Of a stretch of 25,291 bases of DNA, positions 1 through 7,400 are shown piece after piece (position 1 is the stretch's first letter; every line of letters starts with the position of its first letter). This stretch comes from Deferribacteraceae bacterium. Its GTDB lineage: Bacteria; Chrysiogenota; Deferribacteres; Deferribacterales; JAISNW01. Where the stretch lies: positions 1-25,291 of the forward strand of contig JAITWF010000111.1 in NCBI GenBank assembly GCA_031285415.1. The letters run 5' to 3'. Below the pieces are notes generated by a model. The model was not told the origin of the DNA. It was given only the letters and a program-made list of their open reading frames with translations, and did not search any database. The position numbers and the translations under genes are program-made.

Positions 1-33
1 GTTCAATGAATGGGATATAAAAACGGTTGAGGA

Positions 34-1161
34 TTAGTAGAAGCCCATCTCGTCGCAATGTATCACGCAAGATGATCCCTTTACCCCCAGAATAGCCTCG
101 ATATCAGCGGACTTTTTCCCCTTAATCTTATTAAGCTCCTCCGAAGAGTATCGCACTCTGCCCATTGCAAGCTCTGCACCATCAACGTCTACTACCGTCA
201 CGGCGTCCCCTGCATGGAATTTGCCCGATACCGATACCACCCCCGAGGATAAAAGTGAGCTGTGCTTCTCTAATAGAGCCTTTTTTGCACCATCATCGAT
301 AGCGATACTCCCCTGCGGAATTGTGGCGTACGATAGCCATAACTTCTTTCTGTCGGCAGATGGTGTTGGAGCGGAGAAGAGTGTACCGACCATCTCGCCC
401 TTTAGGAGCTTTGCGATATTTTCAGGATCCTTGCCGTTCAGTATCGCAACGTATGCCCCTGCGGCAAGTGCCTTTTCAGCAGCGACAAGCTTGGAGCGCA
501 TGCCGCCTGTGCCTACGCCAGAGTTTGTCTGCCCTGCTAGCTTTAATATGTCATTATTAAGCTCTGCTACGTCGTATAGTAGCTTTGCGGATGGGTCTTT
601 CGTAGGGTCTGCGGTGTAGAGTCCGTCAACGTCTGATAGGATCATCAGCATATCCGCTTCGATAAGACCTGCCACTAATGCGCCTAAGTTGTCGTTGTCG
701 CCGAAGCTTTCAACATATTTTAGCTCATTTGCGGCAACGGTATCGTTCTCGTTTATAATAGGGATTGCGCCGAGGTCTAGTAGACGAGCGAGAGTTGCTC
801 TGGCGTTGAGATATCGGCGACGGTTTGAAAAGTCAGACTTGGTTATAAGGATCTGTGCGGCGTGGATATTATGCTTTACAAACGCCTGCTCGTAGTACCA
901 CATCAGCTGGGTCTGCCCAACGGAGGCGCACGCCTGCTTGTCGACGATCTCCTTCGGTCGGTTCTTGAAGCCTAAAAGCTTGAACCCTGCGGCGATAGCC
1001 CCCGAAGATACGATCGTGATGTTTGGGATATCGTTTTTTAAACGAGCGATCACATCCGCAATCGCCTGTACTCGTGACTCATTTATCCCCTTGTCGGAGT
1101 CTGCAAGGATATTCGAGCCTATCTTGATTATGAGATTGTTTATCTTTGGAATATTGCGCAT
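34..1161 (-). CDS. proB: Glutamate 5-kinase (ProB), kinase plus PUA domain
   Basis: Glutamate 5-kinase phosphorylates the gamma-carboxyl of glutamate with ATP, the first step of proline synthesis in the cytoplasm. The 375-residue product matches the family's usual length. The amino-acid kinase domain covers about residues 8-260: IIKIGSNIL near the N-terminus, SSGAIAAG, NENDTV, FGDNDNLGA, SDVDGLY and the glycine-rich GTGGMRSKL. A C-terminal PUA domain follows at about 275-360, as in the E. coli enzyme. The start is ATG; no strong Shine-Dalgarno is visible before it (only a weak GTGG), and no better in-frame start exists. The gene lies 29 nt downstream of tRNA-Gln on the same strand with no obvious promoter between them, so it is probably cotranscribed with the tRNA. 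The proA partner is not in view. Identity is secure; the cotranscription is inferred. Confidence 0.97.
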   Translation of the reverse strand: MRNIPKINNLIIKIGSNILADSDKGINESRVQAIADVIARLKNDIPNITIVSSGAIAAGFKLLGFKNRPKEIVDKQACASVGQTQLMWYYEQAFVKHNIHAAQILITKSDFSNRRRYLNARATLARLLDLGAIPIINENDTVAANELKYVESFGDNDNLGALVAGLIEADMLMILSDVDGLYTADPTKDPSAKLLYDVAELNNDILKLAGQTNSGVGTGGMRSKLVAAEKALAAGAYVAILNGKDPENIAKLLKGEMVGTLFSAPTPSADRKKLWLSYATIPQGSIAIDDGAKKALLEKHSSLLSSGVVSVSGKFHAGDAVTVVDVDGAELAMGRVRYSSEELNKIKGKKSADIEAILGVKGSSCVIHCDEMGFY

Positions 1162-1190
1162 AGTTTGTTTGCCACGCTATAAAAGAGAGA

Positions 1191-1266
1191 TGGTAGGGGC
1201 GGGAGGATTCGAACCCCCGAATGTCGAGACCAAAACCCGATGCCTTGCCAGCTTGGCGACGCCCCT
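1191..1266 (-). tRNA. tRNA-Gln (anticodon TTG)
   Basis: On the minus strand this 76-nt segment folds as a complete cloverleaf. The acceptor stem AGGGGCG pairs perfectly with CGCCCCT and is followed by discriminator A and an encoded CCA. The D stem is GCC/GGC. The anticodon stem TCGGG/CTCGA carries the loop TTTTGGT, giving anticodon TTG (plus-strand positions 1231-1233). The T arm contains the usual TTCGAAT loop. The anticodon and body resemble bacterial tRNA-Gln. It sits between a strong upstream promoter and proB. Confidence 0.96.
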
Positions 1267-1283
1267 ATAAACACCAGAGCGAA

Positions 1284-1312
1284 CTTATATCTAAATATTA
1301 GGGAGATGTCAA
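1284..1312 (-). promoter_or_regulatory. Sigma-70-type promoter of tRNA-Gln (and probably proB)
   Basis: Read on the minus strand: -35 TTGACA (1312-1307), a 17-bp spacer and -10 TATAAG (1289-1284). Transcription would start near 1277, about 11 nt before the tRNA 5' end. The -35 is perfect and the -10 matches 5 of 6. Confidence 0.8.
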
Positions 1313-1328
1313 TAGTTTTTTAAATAAT

Positions 1329-1357
1329 TTTACTTTTCCCTATAAAATGATTATAAT
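1329..1357 (+). promoter_or_regulatory. Promoter of the pseudouridine synthase gene, apparently leaderless
   Basis: -35 TTTACT (4/6, 1329-1334), a 17-bp spacer and a perfect -10 TATAAT (1352-1357). The start ATG begins 7 bases after the last T of the -10, where transcription normally starts. There is no Shine-Dalgarno before the ATG, which agrees with a leaderless mRNA. Confidence 0.6.
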
Positions 1358-1363
1358 CTCCTC

Positions 1364-2098
1364 ATGCGATTATCTACATTTCTAGCGGCAAAGCACGGTT
1401 ACTCACGCAGGTTCATAAAGAAGCTTATATTCGATGGCAAAGTTACCGCTGGCGGTATCGCCATAAAAGCTGATATAGAGGCGGATGAAGCTGCCCAGTA
1501 CGAACTAATTATAGGGAAGCCCTCTCTGTCGTACAATATAGAGGAGTATCTTATAACGGCAACCGATACGGTGATATTTCTACAGAAGCCGCCACTAATG
1601 CACACAGAGAGGCACACCCCCGAAGATCCGCTCTGTTTAGACGATCTTATTCCTGCTGATTTTAGACTACTATCACGGCTTGATTACGGCGTAGGGGGCG
1701 TTATCGCCGCACTGCACAACGATATTGAGATAAATGCGCAGAGTAAAACGTATCTGGCGTGGGTCGAGGGGGAGTTTAATCGTGAAGGTGGCAGCCTTTG
1801 GCAGATCGACGCACATCATCGAAGAAGGGTGAAGGCTATCGAGTCTTATGATGGTTCGAAGATGGTCTTTCGTCTGATAGCGGTGACGAATGGGCGTAGT
1901 CTGATAGAGGTGCAGCTAGAGAGTGCGGCACGCCATCAGGTGCGAGCGGTGTGCGCCGCAATGGGCTTTCCGATCGTTGGTGACTATATCTACGGTAGCG
2001 CAACTGCGATCGGGGTGGTACAGCTTCACTGTAGCGAGGTCTATGTGAACAACATCGGCGCAAAGAGCCTATACACGGAAGATTTCGGTTATTATTGA
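1364..2098 (+). CDS. RluA-family RNA pseudouridine synthase
   Basis: Predicted to isomerise specific uridines in rRNA or tRNA to pseudouridine. The product has 244 residues. An S4-like RNA-binding domain occupies about residues 1-50 (FLAAKHGYSRRFIKKLIFDGKV). The catalytic core follows: the SRLDYGVGG loop with probable catalytic Asp107, the family's K-T-Y-L-A-W-V-x-G segment, and ARHQVRAVCAAMGFPIVGD, which corresponds to the GR-x-HQIR-x-H region and the PIVGD-x-x-YG ending. It is short for the family and lacks the usual threonine, serine and glycine after the catalytic RLD (TSG is replaced by GVGG). The exact target (RluA, RluC or RluD type) cannot be assigned. The ATG start lies at the predicted transcription start. 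The stop codon overlaps the promoter of the next gene. Confidence 0.88.
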   Translation: MRLSTFLAAKHGYSRRFIKKLIFDGKVTAGGIAIKADIEADEAAQYELIIGKPSLSYNIEEYLITATDTVIFLQKPPLMHTERHTPEDPLCLDDLIPADFRLLSRLDYGVGGVIAALHNDIEINAQSKTYLAWVEGEFNREGGSLWQIDAHHRRRVKAIESYDGSKMVFRLIAVTNGRSLIEVQLESAARHQVRAVCAAMGFPIVGDYIYGSATAIGVVQLHCSEVYVNNIGAKSLYTEDFGYY

Positions 2099-2123
2099 CA
2101 TTTATTTTACATACATATATCAT
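2095..2123 (+). promoter_or_regulatory. Promoter of the Na/Pi cotransporter gene
   Basis: A perfect -35 TTGACA (2095-2100), a 17-bp spacer and -10 TATCAT (5/6, 2118-2123). The -35 box contains the stop codon of the upstream gene. The expected start near 2130 gives a leader of about 18 nt carrying GGGGTG, 7 nt before the ATG, as Shine-Dalgarno. Confidence 0.75.
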
Positions 2124-2147
2124 GCCAGATAACTGGGGTGTATTAGG

Positions 2148-3800
2148 ATGGATGCAAAGGTCTGGTTTACTATAATTACAGGGCTTATAGGTGGTCTTGG
2201 TCTGTTTCTATACGGCATGAAGTTAATGTCGGGGGGATTGCAGAAGACGGCTGGTGATAAGCTCAAGGCACTGCTCGAAAAGCTTACCTCTAACCGCTTT
2301 ATCGGCGCAGGCGTGGGCGTATTAGTAACGGTACTGATACAAAGCTCCAGCGCAACCACAGTTATGGTAGTCGGATTTGTAAACGCTGGATTAATGAACC
2401 TTACGCAGGCGTTAAGCGTAGTCCTTGGCGCAAATATCGGCACAACGATCACCGCACAGATTATCGCATTCAAAGTATCGGCGTTGGCTCTCCCTGCTAT
2501 CGGGATCGGCGCACTGCTTCTTCTATTCGTTAAAAACAGCAAGGTTAACTATATCGCCGAGATTATACTCGGCTTCGGACTTCTATTTTTCGGCATGTCT
2601 ACAATGTCGAATGCATTTATCCCGCTTAATAATAGTCAAGAGTTTGCAGATATCTTTGTAAACTTCTCAAAATATCCAGCCCTTGCGGTGCTTGTAGGCA
2701 CTATTACCACCCTTGTGGTGCAGAGTAGCTCCGCCACGATCGGTATCACGATCGCCCTTGCGGCGAATGGGCTTGTGGACTATCAGGGGGCGGTGGGGCT
2801 AGTGTTGGGTGATAATATCGGCACAACGATCACCGCAAACCTTGCCGCAATCGGTGGCAACCGTGCTGCAAAACAGGCGGCGTTTGGGCATTTTCTCTTT
2901 AACGTCTTCGGCGTTATCTATATGCTTGTTCTCTTTACGCCGTTCCTATCGATAGTAGATGCCGTTACGCCAGGCGATCCGTTGATGGTGGCGGCAGATG
3001 GCACATACCCGAACGTTGCACGCCATGTGGCGAACGCTCACACACTATTTAATATTATAAATGCTCTGATCTTTATTCCGCTCTTGCCGTTCCTTGCGAA
3101 GGTCTGCCAGATGGTGATAAAAACCGACGAGGAGCAGGGATATAAGTATACGCACCTATCGCCTGCGATCGCCAATACTCCAGATATTGCGGTGGCGCAG
3201 GTTCGGCAGGAGGTCGCTCGGATGTCCTCTGTAGCGATCGAGATCCTTAAGACCACTGAAACTGCTATCCTGAAGGGGGATCGCAAGATGGGAAGGGTCG
3301 CCGAATATGAGGAGACGCTCGACGGATTTCAGAGGGAGCTATTCATGTTTATGGATATCCTCGAGAAGCGCTCGATGAGCGAAAAGGGGATGGAGACGCT
3401 GAAACGGATCCGTCAGGGGATTCACGATCTCGAGGAGATCGGCGATCTGGCGCAGAAGGTTATGCGGATCACTATTAAAATGCAGGATAAAGACCACGAG
3501 CTATCAAACAGTGCAAAAAAAGAGTTGCATGAGATGTTTGATACTGTTGTAGTATTTGCAGAGCGTGTATTTACGGCATTCTCAATGAATAGAAAACAGC
3601 CAGAGCTAGAGCTTTTGATCGAGGATGATGTGGATAAAATGCATAAACAGTTCCGCAAAAACCATATTAAACGCTTAAATAAGGGGAATTGTTCGGTGGA
3701 AACAGGGGTAAACTTTGTAGATATATTGAATTGTCTAGAGGAGATCGGAGACCATATATTCACTGTAGCACAGATAAATTCATCAAATAAATTCGAGTAA
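2148..3800 (+). CDS. Na+/phosphate cotransporter with C-terminal PhoU-like domain (NptA/YjbB family)
   Basis: Inner-membrane sodium-dependent phosphate carrier of the PNaS (SLC34-like) family, 550 residues. The N-terminal half, about residues 1-325, is strongly hydrophobic and shows the internal duplication typical of the family. QSSSAT occurs at 65-70 and again at 192-197. GANIGTT (94-100) is echoed by GDNIGTT (221-227). From about residue 345 the protein becomes hydrophilic and helical with heptad-like runs, resembling the PhoU domain found at the C-terminus of YjbB-type carriers. Hence phosphate uptake or efflux with regulation by the PhoU-like part is likely; the direction of transport is not known from sequence. 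The gene has its own promoter. A second ATG four bases downstream is out of frame, which settles the start at 2148. Confidence 0.93.
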   Translation: MDAKVWFTIITGLIGGLGLFLYGMKLMSGGLQKTAGDKLKALLEKLTSNRFIGAGVGVLVTVLIQSSSATTVMVVGFVNAGLMNLTQALSVVLGANIGTTITAQIIAFKVSALALPAIGIGALLLLFVKNSKVNYIAEIILGFGLLFFGMSTMSNAFIPLNNSQEFADIFVNFSKYPALAVLVGTITTLVVQSSSATIGITIALAANGLVDYQGAVGLVLGDNIGTTITANLAAIGGNRAAKQAAFGHFLFNVFGVIYMLVLFTPFLSIVDAVTPGDPLMVAADGTYPNVARHVANAHTLFNIINALIFIPLLPFLAKVCQMVIKTDEEQGYKYTHLSPAIANTPDIAVAQVRQEVARMSSVAIEILKTTETAILKGDRKMGRVAEYEETLDGFQRELFMFMDILEKRSMSEKGMETLKRIRQGIHDLEEIGDLAQKVMRITIKMQDKDHELSNSAKKELHEMFDTVVVFAERVFTAFSMNRKQPELELLIEDDVDKMHKQFRKNHIKRLNKGNCSVETGVNFVDILNCLEEIGDHIFTVAQINSSNKFE

Positions 3801-3856
3801 AAAGGCTTATGCAATAAACATTTAGAAAATTGTTTTTATAATATGCCTGAAAATCA

Positions 3857-3885
3857 TTGACAACTACGCATGGTTGAGGTAATAA
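3857..3885 (+). promoter_or_regulatory. Candidate promoter of the HU gene
   Basis: A perfect -35 TTGACA (3857-3862), 17 bp, then TAATAA (3880-3885), a poor -10. An isolated perfect TATAAT also occurs at 3837-3842 with no good -35. Either could serve; the gap between the transporter and HU clearly contains a promoter-like region. Confidence 0.45.
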
Positions 3886-3886
3886 A

Positions 3887-3901
3887 CCTGTAGGTTACAG
3901 G
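3887..3901 (+). promoter_or_regulatory. Small hairpin overlapping the HU Shine-Dalgarno
   Basis: CCTGT (3887-3891), loop AGGTT, ACAGG (3897-3901). The 3' arm contains the first half of the AGGAGG Shine-Dalgarno (3899-3904), 7 nt before the ATG. If transcription starts at the upstream TATAAT, the hairpin could modulate HU translation. If it starts after TAATAA, the hairpin would be cut. Confidence 0.3.
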
Positions 3902-3911
3902 AGGCTAAGCC

Positions 3912-4184
3912 ATGAACAAACAAGGATTGATGGACAGCGTAGCTAAAAAGGCAAAAATTTCTAAGAAAGACGCGTTGGCAATTATTGACGCCGTGACAAC
4001 TACTATTATGGACACCGTTAAGAAGGGTGACAAGGTGACACTAGTCGGCTTCGGCACATTCTCTTCTATCAAACGTAAAGCTCGTAAAGGTAGAAACCCT
4101 CAAACGGGCAAAGAGATCAGCATCGCTGCTCGCAAAAGCCCTAAGTTTTCTGCTGGCAAGGTGTTTAAAGAGAAAGTTAAGTAG
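3912..4184 (+). CDS. HU-family histone-like DNA-binding protein
   Basis: A small basic nucleoid protein that binds and bends DNA as a dimer, with roles in chromosome compaction and in replication and repair complexes. Its 90 residues are the standard HU length. The N-terminal helical dimerisation part runs to about residue 40. The family signature then follows: VGFGTF at 45-50, the arginine/lysine-rich arm, and GRNPQTG with intercalating Pro63 at the tip of the beta arm. The C-terminal helix is lysine-rich. The start is fixed by a strong AGGAGG Shine-Dalgarno. The gene is monocistronic: promoter-like DNA lies before it and an intrinsic terminator follows. HU versus IHF cannot be separated with complete certainty, but the short ends favour HU. 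Confidence 0.96.
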   Translation: MNKQGLMDSVAKKAKISKKDALAIIDAVTTTIMDTVKKGDKVTLVGFGTFSSIKRKARKGRNPQTGKEISIAARKSPKFSAGKVFKEKVK

Positions 4185-4211
4185 TTATAGCTACACCATT
4201 GCGACCTGATT

Positions 4212-4245
4212 AAACTGCCAAATATGACGTTGGCAGTTTTTTTTT
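4212..4245 (+). terminator. Rho-independent terminator after HU
   Basis: A perfect 10-bp stem, AAACTGCCAA (4212-4221) with TTGGCAGTTT (4230-4239), and an 8-nt loop. It runs directly into a nine-T tract (4237-4245). It lies 27 nt after the HU stop. Confidence 0.93.
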
Positions 4246-4272
4246 GTGCATAGGTTATCCATCAAATCCACA

Positions 4273-4399
4273 AAAACTCCCCCCTTGAGGGGGAGTCAGA
4301 GCTTTAGCTCTGGTGGGGGGTTGCCTTTAAAACCCCTCCCCGAATTGGTGCGGGCTGACCCCGCCCCTACATTCGACCCTCCCTCAAGGGGAGGGTGTT
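4273..4399 (+). repeat. Large palindromic intergenic repeat, family A, copy 1
   Basis: A 127-bp GC-rich element between HU and the macroglobulin gene. It is built from four conserved blocks: ACTCCCCCCTTGAGGGGGAG at the left, GGTGGGGGGT, ACCCCTCCCCGAA, and ACCCTCCCTCAAGGGGAGGG followed by TGTT at the right. The spacers between blocks differ from those in copy 2 but are also self-complementary (AGAGCTTTAGCTCT at 4299-4312). The reverse complement of the element at 14256-14367 aligns block for block. The outer blocks are themselves hairpins, such as CCCTCCCTCAAGGGGAGGG. The last spacer contains a family B element. Confidence 0.85.
4348..4371 (+). repeat. Short hairpin repeat, family B, nested in repeat A
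   Basis: GTGCGGG (4348-4354), loop CTGAC, CCCGCCC (4360-4366), tail CTACA. It shares loop and tail with the element at 22538-22561, and arm length and tail with the one at 16842-16866. It replaces the 8-nt tip seen at the same place in copy 2 of repeat A. Confidence 0.65.
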
Positions 4400-4483
4400 G
4401 GAGAATCATTTTTTTTGTGGAATCATTCCCAAAACTGTGCTATCTGTTAAATAGGTAAAAGTGTGCCTAATTAGGAGTATGCA

Positions 4484-7400
4484 GTGAAAAGAACAAAACT
4501 ACAGCGACTACTAACTATCTTTCTTGCTATTCTGACAACACTCGCAATAGCTTGCAAACAAGACGACACTGCAAAACTCACGCAAAGCACCAATAATATT
4601 AAGAACAACACCTCTATAGAGGTGCCATCGATTGCATGGGTAGAGGAGCTTGCCACCACAGACGATATGGGCAACCTCGCCTATACCACCAAGCAGTCGC
4701 CTCCAGCCCCAGTTCGCTTCATCTTCGACTATCAGGAGGAGGGGGGCAGTGCGCAGTCGCTAGACGCTGAATCTGCAATCCCTGAGGAGCTTGTCGCTAT
4801 CACTCCAGCGCTATCAGGTAGCTGGATCTGGGTAGGTGAGAACTCTATCGATTTCTATCCCGATAACGATTGGAGCGCAGACACCGAATACAAGGTCACC
4901 TTCGACAAAACGTTATTTAACCCTGAATATCAGCTCAAATCATATACACATAAGTTCAAGACGGCACCGCTAGCGGCGGAGTTTCGAGAGTTTAAGCTAT
5001 ACAAATCGCCAGTAGGCGAGGATGGCGCAGTTGGAAGTCCATATGCAGCGCTGACGGTATATCTCACCTTCCCTGTTGACCAGGAGAGCTTCAAAAAGGG
5101 TTTTTCTATTACGCAGGCAGGCGCTACGCTAGATTACGACGTTACCTTTGATAAATATAATAGACTTGCATATATAAAAACCGCAGCGATCCCGATAGGT
5201 GATAAACCGTCTGCCCTTAAGGCGACGTTACCATCAGCAACCTCTGGTGGCGCAAAGCTTCTGGAGGCGATATCGAATAGTATCGACGTACCAGCGGCAT
5301 CTGATTTCTTTAAGGTGAATGGCGTTACCTCCTCGATAATTCGCAATAAAGATGAGGTGCCAGAGCAGTTTGTTGTATTCGATCTGACGCTACCAGTTGC
5401 CGCCTCTAAGTTGAAAGAGGGGGTAGTTATCTTTAAGCTACCCCGAGCGTTCAACGGTGAACGAAACTACAACTGGCTGAATCGCAATGAGCCGATCACA
5501 AGGGATATACTCGATAATCTTACTACGCTAAACTTTGAATTTTCTGACAACTCCGCAAGTGTAAATGTGCAGGGGGGGAAGATCTTCGTGGCACCGACTG
5601 AGAATATTCAGCTAGGCGTATATATCCGCAAAGGGTTGAGATCGCAGAACGGATATGAGCTTGCCGAAGATTTTTTTAGAGTAGTTAACGTTCCAGAGTT
5701 TCCTATAGAGCTAAAGTTCACCCAAAGTGGTGGAATACTCTCGATCAGTGGCGATCAGTCGCTAAATTTTATGAGCCGAAACGTTGCTAAGGCGAAGATC
5801 GAGGTGTCGAAGATTATCCCCGATCGCCTAAACCACCTGATATCTCAGACTGGCGGCGATATAGATAGGGCAGAGTTTATAAACTATAACTTTAGTGAAA
5901 ATGATATAAGTACCACATATTCAAAGGAGAACACGCTCGCAAATGCAGATCCATCTAAGGTAAACTACTTCACCTTCGACCTCTCGCCATATATGGAGGG
6001 GAGTGTCGGCGTATTTGTGGTGAAGATCTACTATATGACGAAGGGTGGCTACTATCAGCACTCCGAGCGTCGTCTTATTAGGGTGACAGACACAGGCATT
6101 CTGATGAAAACCAATCAGGACGACTCAAGAGAGATCTTCCTACTTTCCGTGCGCACAGGACGACCTATCTCGGGGGCGGCAGTCTCGTACCTTGCCAGAA
6201 ATGGGCGTACCGTGAATACTGTATATACAAATTCATTAGGGGCGGTGAAGCTCCCGAAACCGTATACTAATACTAAGGCGGAGGATTCGCCGATCGCCGT
6301 TACAGTGAATAATAGTGGCGATTTCTCGTTCCTCCCCTTTGCCAAATATGGCGCACTGGTGGAGTACAACCGATTCGATGTCGGCGGCGATTACACCTAT
6401 GGCAGCGGCTATGCACAAAATTATATGTCACTCAAGAGCTATCTATTCACAGATAGAGGGCTATATCGCCCTGGCGATCTCGTGCATATCGGCGTGATAG
6501 CAAAGCAGGGCGATTGGCGGTCGCTTGCAGGGATCCCTATGGAGATGGTTGTGCGAGACCCAAATGGACAGGAGGTGTTGAAACACCGAGTCACCCTCGA
6601 CGATTCAGGGCTATACGAGATGGAGTATCAGACGGCATACTCATCCCCGACAGGGATCTATAATATGAACGTCAGCGTGATAAACGACTCGCAGGAGCGT
6701 TGGGAGTATAATCAGCTAGGGGCTACATCGTTTCGTGTGGAGGAGTTTAAGCCCGATACGATGAAGATAAATGCCTATATAGATGGCGCAACCTCTAAGG
6801 GCTGGCTTCCGATGGATAATCTCACCTTAAATGTGGTGTTAACTAACCTATACGGCAATCCTGCGCAGAATCGTACGGTGAAGTGGCACTATCAGCTCAC
6901 GCCGACGCTCTTCTCATTCGATGAGTACGACGATTATATCTTTACAGACCCTTATATTGATAAACGAGCCGTTCGCAATATTCAGCCTGTCTATCTGCCA
7001 GATGGCAGTACCGACGATAGCGGTAGCGCAACCATAAAGCTAGATCTATCTACCTACGCTGGCGGACTATACACCCTTATCGCAAGTGCAGAGGGCTTTG
7101 AAGATGGCTCTGGCGATAGCGTGTCGACTGTGATTACAAAACAACTTTCACCTATGCGCTATCTGGTGGGCTTTAAAGATAGCGATCTAGGATATATCAA
7201 GCGTGATGAGGTAACTACGGCGGAGTTTATCGCCATAAACCCAAATCTTGAGCGGATCTCGTTAGACGATCTAAAATATACGATAACCGAGAGCAAGTTT
7301 ATACCGATCCTTGTGCGCCAGTCGAACGGTGCATACGGATTTCAATCTGTACCGAAGGAGGAGGTTGTAGCGGCTGGCAAGTTCTCTATATCAGCAGATG

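Noticed and set aside
938..1270. Plus-strand open frame over proB start and tRNA-Gln
   Set aside because: Antisense to a certain tRNA and to proB; a shadow frame.
4246..4272. DnaA-box-like words (TGTGCATAG, TTATCCATC) after the HU terminator, suggesting an origin
   Set aside because: Each has mismatches to TTATCCACA, there are only two or three, no AT-rich unwinding region with repeats is present, and dnaA is 16 kb away.
4246..4458. 70-residue open frame across the repeat region
   Set aside because: It lies almost wholly in the palindromic repeat, has no ribosome-binding site and its protein is a proline-rich read-through of the C tracts.
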